In this document: positions 49,286-57,866 of the stretch, piece by piece
Layout: the number at the start of each line of letters is the position of its first letter
How positions within the stretch are numbered: the first letter of the stretch is position 1
DNA from: Alphaproteobacteria bacterium
GTDB taxonomy: Bacteria; Pseudomonadota; Alphaproteobacteria; SHVP01
DNA: 64,000 nt
Direction of reading: 5' to 3'
Assembly: GCA_016869765.1 (NCBI GenBank)
Contig: VGES01000001.1
Location: forward strand, 124,001-188,000
Program-made: the position numbers and the translations under genes
Notes under the pieces: model-generated
The model's input: only the letters and a program-made list of their open reading frames with translations
What the model was told of the DNA's origin: nothing
Database searches by the model: none

Positions 49286-49753
49286 TCAAGCCGCCTGAGA
49301 GGAGGTGGTCGGCTCGGTGAGGATCGCGTATAGCGCATCGCGTGACTCCGAAGCCCGCAACTTCTCGCAGATACCGCGATCGCGCAGAAGCCGCGATACC
49401 CGCGCCAGCGCCTTCAGGTGGTCCGCGCCTGCGACGTCGGGCGCCAGCAGCAGGAACACGAGATCGATCGGCGCGTCGTCGATCGCGTCGAAGGCGACGG
49501 CCTCGTCCATACGGACGAACAGGCCATAGAGTCGCTTGAGGCCGGGAAGCCGGCCATGCGGGATTGCGACTCCGTTGCCGACCCCTGTGGTCCCGAGCCG
49601 CTCCCGCTCGAGGAGAACATCGAAAATCTTGCGTTCCGGTTCGCCCGTGATCCGCGCGGCTCGGGCTGCCAATTCTTGAAGCAACTGCTTCTTGCTGGTC
49701 GCTTTCAGACTCGGGACAACCGCTTCGAGGCTAAGGATTTCGGTAATTTCCAT
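49286..49753 (-). CDS. ptsN: PTS IIA-like nitrogen regulatory protein (EIIA-Ntr)
   Basis: PtsN of 155 residues (ATG at 49753). The phosphorylated histidine is in GVAIPHGRLPGL. The family blocks LLERERLGTTGVGNG and DLVFLLLAPD are present. It would be phosphorylated through the nitrogen PTS, linking to HPr at 14.2 kb, and regulates potassium uptake and sigma-54-related functions in other bacteria. It lies downstream of rpoN but with 229 bases between and its own promoter; the hpf gene usually found there is missing. Confidence 0.94.
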   Translation of the reverse strand: MEITEILSLEAVVPSLKATSKKQLLQELAARAARITGEPERKIFDVLLERERLGTTGVGNGVAIPHGRLPGLKRLYGLFVRMDEAVAFDAIDDAPIDLVFLLLAPDVAGADHLKALARVSRLLRDRGICEKLRASESRDALYAILTEPTTSSQAA

Positions 49754-49912
49754 TGCCGCCAACTAGACACGATCCTGGTGCGCCGAGGTTTCCGCCAGGA
49801 ACGCCGGACACAGGATTGCACAACCGGGGGTATTGCGAAGGGCCAACAGTATTTCGGGGTTCTCAGGTTGCGGCGGTCCACCGAGGAATCCGCGGCCAAC
49901 AAAAGATGCGGG

Positions 49913-49941
49913 AACATAGGCCCACGACCCGGCGAAGTCAA
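49913..49941 (-). promoter_or_regulatory. Putative sigma-70 promoter of ptsN
   Basis: On the minus strand TTGACT and TATGTT are separated by exactly 17 bases, a close match to consensus. Transcription would begin near 49906, giving a leader of about 150 bases before the ptsN ATG. Confidence 0.6.
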
Positions 49942-49982
49942 CGGATCGGGCCAGCGAGCATTTTTCTTTTGAGTTCAAATCT

Positions 49983-51512
49983 TTAACGGGACTTCCAGGT
50001 GCTGGAGGCGCGCTGCCGGCGGCGATCGACCGACGAGGGAATCCCCATGGCTTCCCGGTACTTGGCGACCGTTCGGCGCGCGATATCCACGTTCGCAGCC
50101 CGCAGGATTTCAACGATCCGGTCGTCCGACAGGACGGCGTCAGCGGCCTCGCCATCGACCAATTCTTTGATGCGGTGCCGTACCGTTTCCGCGGACAGCG
50201 ACTCCCCACCACTGGCGGAGGTGATGGCCGAGGTGAAGAAGTACTTGAGGGGAAACGTGCCGCGCGGCGTCGCGATGTACTTGTTCGCCGTCACCCGGCT
50301 CACGGTGCTCTCGTGCATCTCGATCGCCGTGGCGATGTCGCGCAGCGTCAGAGGGCGCAAGTGCTGAATGCCGCGGACGAAAAAGCCGTCTTGCTGGCGG
50401 ACCAGTTCCGTGGCCACTTTGAGAATGGTGGTGGCGCGCTGTTCGAGGGATCTGACGAGCCAGTTGGCCGAGTTCAATCGCTCGGTGATGAACAGCTTGT
50501 CGTCCTTGCTCTTGGCCCGACTGCCGAGGACCGCAAGATACTGCTGATTGACGAGCACGCGGGGCAGCGTGTCGGTGTTGAGTTCGACGATCCAGCCGCC
50601 CGCGGGTCCCTGGCGCACGAAGATGTCCGGGACGACCGTCTGGGCGATCTCGTGGCTGAAGGCGAGGCCCGGTTTCGGGTCGAGGGCCCGCAACTCCTGA
50701 ATCATCTCCGCGAGATCTTCGCCGTCGACGCCGCAGGCGGCAAGCAACGCCTTCTCGTCGTGCCGCGCCAGCAGGTCGAGGTTGCTCAAGAGCGCCTCCA
50801 TCGCCGGGTCGTAGCGATTGCGTTCCCGAAGCTGCAGCGCCAGGCATTCCCGGAGGTCGCGGGCGAGGATTCCCGGTGGGTCGAACGCCTGAAGTCGCTG
50901 CAACGTTTTTTCGACCAGCGCTGCCTCGCAGCCGATCTGCTCGGCAACGGCGGTGACGTCGACGGTCAGGTAGCCGGCTTCGTCGACCCCATGGACGAGA
51001 TGGTAGCCGATGGCGCGTTCGGTCGGATCGGTGACGTCGGTGTAAAGCTGTTCGAGCAGGTGATGGTGCAGGCTCGGCTTTTCCGAGACGGTCTCTTCGA
51101 TCACGTTGCCGCCGTCGTCGGATTCGCGGGCGCCGGAGCCGTAGGACGTGGTGGTGCCGGCGCCACCCGAAGGCGCAAGGCCTTCGCCGGGCCCGGCCTC
51201 GTCGTACATCTCGCCGTAGCTGACGTCGAGCGGCGCCTCGCTCTCGCTCGGGATGTCGCTCGCGGTGGTCGCCTGGGCGGTGTCCCGGGACTCGAGGGCG
51301 GCGTCTTTGTCGACTTGGGGCGAACCGCCGTCGCCGCGTTCCGCCTGGCCTGGTTCCTGGCGCTCGAGGAGCGGATTGCGCTCGAGCTCCTGGTCGACGA
51401 ACTCGGCCAGTTCGAGATTGGTCAGTTGCAGCAGCTTGATCGCCTGCTGCAACTGCGGCGTCATCACCAACGATTGGCCTTGTCTCAGCTCCTGCCGGGG
51501 ACCGATCGCCAT
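49983..51512 (-). CDS. rpoN: RNA polymerase sigma-54 factor
   Basis: Sigma-54 of 509 residues. Region I is LRQGQSLVMTPQLQQAIKLL (activator interaction), region II is acidic and of variable length, and region III ends with the RpoN box ARRTVAKYRE that reads the -24 element. It directs transcription of nitrogen, motility and other genes together with enhancer-binding proteins, none of which are in the window. It lies 10 bases after lptB, in the conserved kdsD-lptCAB-rpoN run. Confidence 0.97.
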   Translation of the reverse strand: MAIGPRQELRQGQSLVMTPQLQQAIKLLQLTNLELAEFVDQELERNPLLERQEPGQAERGDGGSPQVDKDAALESRDTAQATTASDIPSESEAPLDVSYGEMYDEAGPGEGLAPSGGAGTTTSYGSGARESDDGGNVIEETVSEKPSLHHHLLEQLYTDVTDPTERAIGYHLVHGVDEAGYLTVDVTAVAEQIGCEAALVEKTLQRLQAFDPPGILARDLRECLALQLRERNRYDPAMEALLSNLDLLARHDEKALLAACGVDGEDLAEMIQELRALDPKPGLAFSHEIAQTVVPDIFVRQGPAGGWIVELNTDTLPRVLVNQQYLAVLGSRAKSKDDKLFITERLNSANWLVRSLEQRATTILKVATELVRQQDGFFVRGIQHLRPLTLRDIATAIEMHESTVSRVTANKYIATPRGTFPLKYFFTSAITSASGGESLSAETVRHRIKELVDGEAADAVLSDDRIVEILRAANVDIARRTVAKYREAMGIPSSVDRRRQRASSTWKSR

Positions 51513-51522
51513 TCAATGACCA

Positions 51523-52293
51523 CTACAGACTGAACCGTTCACCGAGATAAACCCGCCGCACGCCCTCGTGCGCGACGATCTCGCGCGGGGCGCCCTCCAT
51601 GAGCACGCGGCCCTCATGGAGGATATAGGCGCGATCGACGATTTCGAGCGTCTCCCGCACGTTGTGATCGGTGATCAGCACGCCAATGCCGCGGTCCTTG
51701 AGGTGAGCCACCAAGTCCCGGATGTCGCCGACCGCAATCGGGTCGATGCCGGCCAACGGCTCATCGAGCAGGATAAACGACGGCCGGGATCCGAGCGCGC
51801 GGGCGATCTCGACCCGTCGCCGCTCGCCGCCCGAGAGAGCGATGGCCGGCGTGCGGCGAAGGTGCGAGATCGAGAATTCGGCAAGCAGCGCCTCGAGCAG
51901 TTCTTCGCGCCGGGATTCGTCGTCTTCCGCGACCTCGAGCACGGCCCGCAGGTTCTGTTCGACGGTCATGCCGCGGAAGATCGACGCTTCCTGCGGTAGA
52001 TAGCCGATGCCGAGGCGGGCGCGCCGGTACATCGGCAAGTGTGTGATGTCATGCGCATCGAGTTGGATGTTGCCGTAGTCGGCCGCGATCAGCCCGGTAA
52101 TGATGTAGAAACATGTCGTCTTGCCTGCTCCATTCGGCCCGAGCAATCCGACGGCTTCGCCGCGCTGCACGGATAGGCTGACGTCGCGCAGCACGGGCCG
52201 TTTCTTGAACTCCTTGCCGAGGTTGCGCGCAATCAGGCCCTGGTTGGCTGCGACGAGCCGGGGCGTGCGGTTGGAGTGGACCTCCTCGCTCAT
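51523..52293 (-). CDS. lptB: LPS export ABC transporter ATP-binding protein LptB
   Basis: ATPase of 256 residues that powers lipopolysaccharide extraction by LptFG. Walker A is [18 protein letters not shown], the signature is [15 protein letters not shown] and Walker B is [13 protein letters not shown]. The ATG overlaps the lptA stop by four bases. LptF and LptG are not in the window. Confidence 0.97.
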   Translation of the reverse strand: MSEEVHSNRTPRLVAANQGLIARNLGKEFKKRPVLRDVSLSVQRGEAVGLLGPNGAGKTTCFYIITGLIAADYGNIQLDAHDITHLPMYRRARLGIGYLPQEASIFRGMTVEQNLRAVLEVAEDDESRREELLEALLAEFSISHLRRTPAIALSGGERRRVEIARALGSRPSFILLDEPLAGIDPIAVGDIRDLVAHLKDRGIGVLITDHNVRETLEIVDRAYILHEGRVLMEGAPREIVAHEGVRRVYLGERFSL

Positions 52294-53267
52294 GGTCGGG
52301 GGCCCCCCGGCGTGAACAAGCCTTGGACCCGGCCGCCGCCCGCGGCAGCGTCGAACTGACTCTGCCCGCTCACGAGATCGACGACCAGTTGGCGGCCGCG
52401 GATGACATTGCCTTCGCGCGTGAGTACGACGTCGCCGGTCAAGGTTACGAGGCCGCGCGCCACGTCATAGACCCCGTCGTCGCCCTTGGCCGTTTCCGTT
52501 CCCGTCGAGACGAACACATTGCCGTTGGCATCGATGCGCGATACCGCCTGCTGATTGCCACGATCCTGAGAATTGTAGTGGATATGCAGCACGTCGGCGC
52601 GCAACCGGAGGTCGGCCTGTTCGGCCTCGACGCTGCCGTAGAAACGCGCGGTCTGGCTGTTTTGCTGAACGTCGAGCGCATTGGCGTTGACCGATATCGG
52701 GCCCGAAGTCGCGGGACCCGTCGCCGGTCGGGCAGTCCGTCCGCTCGCCGCCGGCGTCGGGACAAAGCGACCCTGGATGCGCCCGCCGGAGAGGGTCGAG
52801 TATCCCGTGTTGCGATTGCTGACCAAGTGCCGGCCGCGAACGCTGTTGCCACGGCTCGTGATCTCGACGTTGCCCGTCATTACGATGGCGCCTGTTTCGA
52901 CACTGTAGGTCGCCTCGTCGCCCGACGCGGCTTCGTCGGCTGTGGTCATACGCACCTGGCCGCTGGCATCCAATCGCGAAATCGTCGGCCGAGCGCCCGA
53001 CTCCGTCGCCGCGTAGTACACGCGGAGTTTTTCGCTGCGCAGACGCCAGTCACCCTGGGCGGCATCGACATTGCCGTCGAACGTCGCCACGCGCTCGTTC
53101 TGCAATACCTCCAAGCGATCAGCCGAGATCTCGATCGGCGCACTGCTGTCGCCCTGCGAGGCCGGTAGGGCTGGGCCACGCGGCCCTTGGGCCGACGCCG
53201 TCCCCGCAATCGTGGGGAGCCAGACAACCGTCAAGATCAAGGCGGCGGTGGTGGCACGCACCGGCAA
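52290..53267 (-). CDS. lptA: LptA/OstA-family LPS transport protein with two OstA repeats
   Basis: A periplasmic protein of 325 residues, nearly twice the usual LptA length. After a signal peptide ([20 protein letters not shown]) an OstA beta-jellyroll (about residues 42-150: [41 protein letters not shown]) is followed by a Ser/Pro/Thr-rich linker and a second OstA unit (about 190-310: [42 protein letters not shown]). LptA forms the bridge carrying lipopolysaccharide across the periplasm; a double unit could act as a covalent dimer of that bridge. It follows lptC directly. Confidence 0.9.
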   Translation of the reverse strand: MPVRATTAALILTVVWLPTIAGTASAQGPRGPALPASQGDSSAPIEISADRLEVLQNERVATFDGNVDAAQGDWRLRSEKLRVYYAATESGARPTISRLDASGQVRMTTADEAASGDEATYSVETGAIVMTGNVEITSRGNSVRGRHLVSNRNTGYSTLSGGRIQGRFVPTPAASGRTARPATGPATSGPISVNANALDVQQNSQTARFYGSVEAEQADLRLRADVLHIHYNSQDRGNQQAVSRIDANGNVFVSTGTETAKGDDGVYDVARGLVTLTGDVVLTREGNVIRGRQLVVDLVSGQSQFDAAAGGGRVQGLFTPGGPRP

Positions 53268-53930
53268 TCAGCGACCTCCCTGCGGGCGAACGACCATGCG
53301 AACATTGCCAGCAAAACTCAGGGATTGCGCGTTCCGCTGCAATCGGAAACTGTCGGCACGGAGCTCGCCAAGGGGACCTTGGACGACGACCGGGTGTTCG
53401 CCCGTCGCCACACCACGGGTCAGGTCGACATCGGCGGCCGATGTTTGCAGGGCAAACCCGTCATCGGAATACACCGAGACCGACTCCCGTAGCGCCAGAC
53501 GCTGCTGGTTGCGATCGAACTCGCCGAAGGGCGATAGCAGCGTGATCCAGTTGCCGCGATCGAGGGTCAGGTCGGCCTGGATCGAACGCATCACCAGTCG
53601 ATTGGCGTCGCCCGCTTCCGGGCGAACCGTGTCGGCGGTGATCGTGAACGGTCGCTGCTGCTCGTCGGCTCCGACAAAGCGACCTCCTGTCATTCCGGTC
53701 GCCGCTTCGCCCGGCTTGCCTCCGGCGAAGTTCATCTTGAACGAATTGGTCGGTGTCGGTTGATCCCGCCACGCCAAAACAATGACCAAAAGGGTGAGCG
53801 CGACGGCGAGCCCCGGTAGCGCCACCTTGGCGATGCCGACAAACCGGGTGTAACGCTCGCTCAGACGCACCGATCGTGGAGTCGCCGCTTGTAGCAGAGC
53901 CATCATGCGCTCGGTCGCTGCACGGCTCAT
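53268..53930 (-). CDS. lptC: LPS export ABC transporter periplasmic protein LptC
   Basis: LptC of 220 residues, a bitopic protein with one helix (IAKVALPGLAVALTLLVIVLAW, about residues 31-52) and a periplasmic jellyroll. I begin at the ATG at 53930, which overlaps the kdsD stop; the longer ORF in the track is kdsD read out of frame. The conserved pattern NFAGGKPG and GEFDRNQQRLALRESVSVYSDDGF marks the family. It links LptBFG to LptA. Confidence 0.9.
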   Translation of the reverse strand: MSRAATERMMALLQAATPRSVRLSERYTRFVGIAKVALPGLAVALTLLVIVLAWRDQPTPTNSFKMNFAGGKPGEAATGMTGGRFVGADEQQRPFTITADTVRPEAGDANRLVMRSIQADLTLDRGNWITLLSPFGEFDRNQQRLALRESVSVYSDDGFALQTSAADVDLTRGVATGEHPVVVQGPLGELRADSFRLQRNAQSLSFAGNVRMVVRPQGGR

Positions 53931-54919
53931 GCGACACCGGCCTGCAGGCAATCGTGCAGCCGCAGAATGCCGACGACGCGGCGCTCGTCGACGACGAAGA
54001 GGTTGGTGATTTTTCCCGCCATGATGCCGACCGCTTCGGCAGCGAGGGCGTCGGGGTGGATGGTTCGCGGATCGCGGGTCATGATGTCCCGGGCGCGGCG
54101 CTGCAGAAGATCGTCGGCCATGTGACGGCGGAGATCGCCGTCGGTGATGATCCCGACCAACCGATCCCGTTCTTCGACGATGCCGGCGCAACCGAAGTTC
54201 TTGGCCGACATGACCAGGACGACGTCTTTCATGTTGCTGCTGGCGTCAGAAAGAGGAACCTCTTCGCCGGTTCGCATCAAATCCGACACCTTCTTGAGAT
54301 GCCGGCCAAGGCGGCCGCCAGGATGAAACACCCGGAAGTGGTCCGCCGAAAAACCGCGTCGCTCGAGGAGGGCGACTGCCAGTGCGTCTCCGAGGGCCAG
54401 CATCATCGTCGTCGAGGTCGTCGGTGCCAGGCCCATCGGACAGGCCTCACGCACGTCGGGCAATTCGAGTACGACGTCGGCCACCTGCGCGAGCAGCGAC
54501 TTTCCATTGCCCGTCATAGCGACCAGTGGGATTGAGAAGCGCTTGCAGTAGCTCGCGAGGTCGGACAATTCGTCGCTCTCGCCCGATTTCGAGAGGATCA
54601 GCACAGCGTCGGCCGGCGTCACCATCCCGAGGTCGCCGTGACTGGCTTCGCTCGGATGCACGAACAGGGCCGGCGTTCCGGTCGAGGCGAGGGTCGAGCC
54701 GATTTTTCGCGCGACGTGACCGGACTTGCCGACGCCGGCGACCACCACGCGTCCCGGCACCTTGGCAAACAACTCGACGGCGGCCCCGAATCGGTCGTCC
54801 AGCGCGCGACCGAGCTCGCCGAGAGCGGCTGCCTCCGCGTCGAGCAGGCGACGCGCCACCACGAGGTCGTTCGTGGTTGAGGGCTTGCGTTTGCGGTCAG
54901 CCCGTCGGGCTGTCGTCAT
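53927..54919 (-). CDS. kdsD: Arabinose-5-phosphate isomerase, KdsD/KpsF family
   Basis: A 330-residue cytosolic enzyme that converts ribulose-5-phosphate to arabinose-5-phosphate for Kdo synthesis. The SIS domain carries VVAGVGKSGHVARKIGSTLASTG and LSKSGESDE, and two CBS domains follow (VPLSDASSNMKDVVLVM, RDIMTRDPRTIHPDAL). I use the ATG at 54919 with GAAGG seven bases upstream. It heads the kdsD-lptC-lptA-lptB-rpoN operon. Confidence 0.94.
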   Translation of the reverse strand: MTTARRADRKRKPSTTNDLVVARRLLDAEAAALGELGRALDDRFGAAVELFAKVPGRVVVAGVGKSGHVARKIGSTLASTGTPALFVHPSEASHGDLGMVTPADAVLILSKSGESDELSDLASYCKRFSIPLVAMTGNGKSLLAQVADVVLELPDVREACPMGLAPTTSTTMMLALGDALAVALLERRGFSADHFRVFHPGGRLGRHLKKVSDLMRTGEEVPLSDASSNMKDVVLVMSAKNFGCAGIVEERDRLVGIITDGDLRRHMADDLLQRRARDIMTRDPRTIHPDALAAEAVGIMAGKITNLFVVDERRVVGILRLHDCLQAGVA

Positions 54920-55035
54920 GGTGGGCCTTCGTCCGTTCGGGTCGGCGCCGCTCGGCGCGACGACCAAGGTACCATCACCGTGGCACCGCCTGCCGTGGCC
55001 GTCGACACACCTGGGGCGTCCCCGGACAGATTACC

Positions 55036-55064
55036 AGTATCCACGATTTCTCGTTGAAGAACAA
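55036..55064 (-). promoter_or_regulatory. Putative sigma-70 promoter of the kdsD-lptCAB-rpoN operon
   Basis: On the minus strand TTGTTC and GATACT are separated by 17 bases, about 117 bases before the kdsD ATG, in the only AT-rich patch of the intergenic region. Confidence 0.42.
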
Positions 55065-55081
55065 TTATCTAGAGCGATCGC

Positions 55082-55717
55082 CTAATGCGCGAAGATATCT
55101 TCGTCGGCCCATCCTCCGAGATCCAGGGCGGCGCGGATCGGGAGAAAGGCGAAGCACTCGCGGGAGAGGTCGAAGCGCCCCTCGCGCTGCAACATGGCGT
55201 CCAAACGCTCGCGCAGTCGGTGCAGAAAGAACACGTCCTGGGCGGCGTAGGACCGTTGCTCTGGAGTCAGGGCACTGGTGCCCCAATCGGAGGATTGCTG
55301 CTCCTTCGATAGCTCGACCCCAAGCAGCTCACGACAAAGATCCTTCAGCCCGTGGCGGTCGGTGTAGGTCCGGACCAACTTGGACGCGATTTTCGTGCAG
55401 TAGAAGGGCGGCGCGATTGGGCCGAATTGGCGCTGCAGCACTGCAATATCGAAGCGCGCAAAATGGAACAGCTTCGTGATGTGTGGGTTGGCGAGCAGGT
55501 TCCTCAGGTTAGGCGCAGCGAAGTCGGGGCCATCCTCGGCCGGAAACTGAACCAGGTGACACACGCCATCCGGCCCAGCGAGCTGCACAAGGCACAGCCG
55601 GTCACGCTTCAGGGACAGTCCCGTCGTCTCGGTGTCGATTGCCACGGCTCCGAGGAATACCGCGTCGTGCGGCAGGTCGTTGCGGTGTAGCTCGATCCGA
55701 TCAGGCTTGTTCGAGAT
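55082..55717 (-). CDS. rnd: Ribonuclease D-like 3'-5' exonuclease (start codon uncertain)
   Basis: A short RNase D of about 211 residues with the DEDDy exonuclease motifs: Exo I VAIDTETTGL, Exo II FHFARFDIAVLQ, Exo III SYAAQDVFFLHRL. HRDC domains are absent, as usual for the short alphaproteobacterial form. The ORF-track start lies inside the tRNA-Leu gene and is not credible. Between that tRNA and Exo I the frame has no ATG, and no GTG or TTG early enough to keep the conserved strand. An ATC at 55717 with GGAG seven bases upstream is the best fit. A small frameshift near 55717-55730 (where an out-of-frame ATG lies) is the alternative. Confidence 0.83.
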   Translation of the reverse strand: MSNKPDRIELHRNDLPHDAVFLGAVAIDTETTGLSLKRDRLCLVQLAGPDGVCHLVQFPAEDGPDFAAPNLRNLLANPHITKLFHFARFDIAVLQRQFGPIAPPFYCTKIASKLVRTYTDRHGLKDLCRELLGVELSKEQQSSDWGTSALTPEQRSYAAQDVFFLHRLRERLDAMLQREGRFDLSRECFAFLPIRAALDLGGWADEDIFAH

Positions 55718-55775
55718 GGCAGTGCTCCATGACGCCGGGCCTCCGCGCTTCGGGAGGAACGCAGACGGAGGACCA

Positions 55776-55862
55776 TGGTGCCCGGGAGAAGACTCGAACT
55801 TCCACGGCCGTGAGGCCACTAGTACCTGAAACTAGCGCGTCTACCAGTTCCGCCACCCGGGC
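55776..55862 (-). tRNA. tRNA-Leu (anticodon CAG)
   Basis: An 87-base class II tRNA with encoded CCA. Acceptor stem GCCCGGG/TCCCGGGC, D-arm GGCGGAACTGGTAGACG, anticodon stem CTAGT/ACTAG holding TTCAGGT (anticodon CAG), a long variable arm (TGGCCTCACGGCCGT) and T-loop GTTCGAGTC. The D-arm has an inverted copy just upstream of the gene (see separate entry). Confidence 0.97.
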
Positions 55863-55881
55863 AATCCGGCGGAACTGGTAG
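55841..55881. repeat. 14-bp perfect inverted repeat joining the tRNA-Leu D-arm to its upstream flank
   Basis: CTACCAGTTCCGCC (55841-55854, inside the tRNA) and GGCGGAACTGGTAG (55868-55881, outside) are exact reverse complements separated by 13 bases. The outside copy starts six bases upstream of the tRNA 5' end and covers tRNA nucleotides 9-22. It also overlaps the predicted -10 box of the tRNA promoter. Confidence 0.9.
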
Positions 55882-55903
55882 GGCGGGGCGCCCGGGCTGT
55901 CAA
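55875..55903 (-). promoter_or_regulatory. Putative promoter of tRNA-Leu
   Basis: On the minus strand a consensus TTGACA at 55898-55903 is followed after 17 bases by TACCAG. The -10 match is poor and lies within the inverted copy of the D-arm. The start of transcription would be very near the mature tRNA 5' end. Confidence 0.45.
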
Positions 55904-55930
55904 CCGACTTGTATCGCCGTGGCGCGACCT

Positions 55931-55958
55931 TTGCCCACCCAAGTCCCGTCGTTATGAT
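55931..55958 (+). promoter_or_regulatory. Putative sigma-70 promoter of the NDUFA9-like gene
   Basis: TTGCCC and TATGAT separated by 16 bases, 32 bases before the ATG at 55991. Confidence 0.45.
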
Positions 55959-55990
55959 GCGCCGACTTTTCGCAAGGCGGGCGCAGAACG

Positions 55991-56947
55991 ATGACGCAAG
56001 GTCTGATTACCATTTTCGGCGGGTCGGGGTTCGTCGGCCGGCACCTGGTCCGTCGTCTGGCCGCAGCGGGCTATCGGATGCGCATTGCGGTCCGCCGGCC
56101 GATGGATGCTCGACCCCTCCAGCCTCAGGGCGATGTCGGCCAGATTGTTCCGGTGCTGTGCAACGTGCGGAGCGATTCATCGGTCGCCGCGGCGATCGAC
56201 GGGGCCGAGGTGGTCGTCAACCTGGTGGGCGTGCTGCATAGCGGTGGCGAGCAGTCCTTCGAGGCCTTGCACGAGGAAGCCCCTGCACGAATCGCACGGC
56301 TGGCGGGAACGGCCGGTGTTCGCCGCGTCGTTCATGTCTCGGCGCTGGGTGCCGACCTCGAATCACCTTCGGCGTACGCGCGAAGCAAGGCGCGCGGCGA
56401 AGAGGCGCTGCGCAACGCGTTTCCTTCGGCGGTGGTCATGCGCCCGAGCGTCATCTTTGGCCCTGAGGACGGATTCTTCAATCGCTTTGCGGCGTTGGTC
56501 CGAATGTTGCCGGCCATTCCGATTTTTGGCGATGCGCCTGCCACGGCGGGCGCGACCAGATTGCAGCCGGTGTACGTCGGTGACGTGGGGGCCGCGATCG
56601 CGTCGGTGCTGCAGGCTTCGGCAAGCCCGGGGAAAATCCATGCTCTCGGTGGTCCCGACACGATGAGCGTTCGGCAGGTCTTCGAGTACGTCATGGCGTG
56701 CACCGGCCGGCGGCGGCCGTTCATGCCGCTGCCCTATGCGGTCGCCATGGCGCAAGCCACGTTCCTCGGAATGCTGCCCAATCCGCCGCTAACCCGTGAC
56801 CAAGTCCGGCTTCTGCGGATCGACAACGTCGTACCAGCGGGCGCCCTCGGCCTCGCCGATCTCGGGGTCGTGCCGACCCCGGTGGGCAGCGTCGTGCCGG
56901 GATACTTGGCGCGCTTCCGTCGCCACGCCGCGGTCGTTACGGCCTAG
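55991..56947 (+). CDS. Complex I NDUFA9-like NAD(P)-binding protein (atypical SDR)
   Basis: A 318-residue extended/atypical SDR. The nucleotide-binding loop is IFGGSGFVGRHLVRRL. The middle has VVNLVGVLHSGG, VHVSALGADLESPSAYARSKARGEEAL (Tyr and Lys kept, Ser in HVSA) and VMRPSVIFGPEDGFFNRFA. These blocks match NDUFA9-type proteins, which in mitochondria belong to respiratory complex I; alphaproteobacterial homologues are often encoded next to uppP, as here. Whether this one binds complex I is unknown. The stop overlaps the uppP stop tail-to-tail. Confidence 0.9.
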   Translation: MTQGLITIFGGSGFVGRHLVRRLAAAGYRMRIAVRRPMDARPLQPQGDVGQIVPVLCNVRSDSSVAAAIDGAEVVVNLVGVLHSGGEQSFEALHEEAPARIARLAGTAGVRRVVHVSALGADLESPSAYARSKARGEEALRNAFPSAVVMRPSVIFGPEDGFFNRFAALVRMLPAIPIFGDAPATAGATRLQPVYVGDVGAAIASVLQASASPGKIHALGGPDTMSVRQVFEYVMACTGRRRPFMPLPYAVAMAQATFLGMLPNPPLTRDQVRLLRIDNVVPAGALGLADLGVVPTPVGSVVPGYLARFRRHAAVVTA

Positions 56948-57768
56948 GACAACGACCCGCCGCCATAGACGTACACCCACGTCAGCAGCGCGCCACCAAG
57001 CAGCAGACGGTAGATCACGAAGGGCGTGAAGCCGGCGCGGCGTAGCCACGCCATCAGCCCGGCAATCGCAAGGACGCCGACGGCGGCGCTCATCAGGATC
57101 GCGATCCCGAGCTGCCCCAACATATCCGGTTGCGGGTTGGCCACGAGTTCGGCGCCCTCGAGGATCGCCGCCGCCAGGATCGTCGGGATCGACAACAGCA
57201 TCGAGAACCGTGCCGCGTCGGGCCGCTCGAACCCGAACATCCGAGCCGCGGTCATCGTGATGCCCGAACGACTGGTGCCTGGAACGAGTGCGATCGCCTG
57301 GGCGATCCCGATACACAGCGCCTGGACCCAAGTGATCTGGTCGAAGCGCCGGACACGCAGGAAGAAGCGGTCCGCAACAAACAGCACGAGGCCGAAAACA
57401 ATGATCGTCCAGGCCACGAGTTCCACGCTGCGAAGCACGCCCTCGAGTCCGGCGAACTTGAGCGCGCCTCCGGCCACGACGGCCGGAATGGTGCCGACCA
57501 CGAGCAGCACAATCAGCTTCGCCCCAGGATCACGTCGCCGACCCCGGGCCAGCATGCCGAGCCCGCGCGTCATCGCCCAGACGTCGCGCCAGAAGTAGAT
57601 GACGACCGCCGCCAGGGTCCCGACGTGCACCGCGACGTCCATGACCAGGCTTTGATCCGGCCAACCGGCGACGGCCGGCACGAGGATCAGGTGCCCGGAG
57701 GAACTGATCGGGAGAAACTCTGTGATGCCTTGGACGGCAGCGAGGACGGTGATCTGGAGGAGGGTCAT
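56944..57768 (-). CDS. uppP: Undecaprenyl-diphosphatase
   Basis: UppP/BacA of 274 residues, an integral membrane phosphatase that recycles undecaprenyl pyrophosphate and can give bacitracin tolerance. The two active-site motifs are FLPISSSGHL and PGTSRSG, with the glutamate in QGITEFLP. About eight helices. I use the ATG at 57768 (MTLLQITVLAAVQG); the track ORF adds 19 upstream residues. Confidence 0.96.
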   Translation of the reverse strand: MTLLQITVLAAVQGITEFLPISSSGHLILVPAVAGWPDQSLVMDVAVHVGTLAAVVIYFWRDVWAMTRGLGMLARGRRRDPGAKLIVLLVVGTIPAVVAGGALKFAGLEGVLRSVELVAWTIIVFGLVLFVADRFFLRVRRFDQITWVQALCIGIAQAIALVPGTSRSGITMTAARMFGFERPDAARFSMLLSIPTILAAAILEGAELVANPQPDMLGQLGIAILMSAAVGVLAIAGLMAWLRRAGFTPFVIYRLLLGGALLTWVYVYGGGSLS

Positions 57769-57866
57769 TCCTGCGCCGGGGAGGGCGCCACCAACACGCG
57801 GACAGCGGACGGGTCCCAATATCACGGCGATTCCGGAGCTTCCAGGCCACCGCTCTTACCAAGAAA

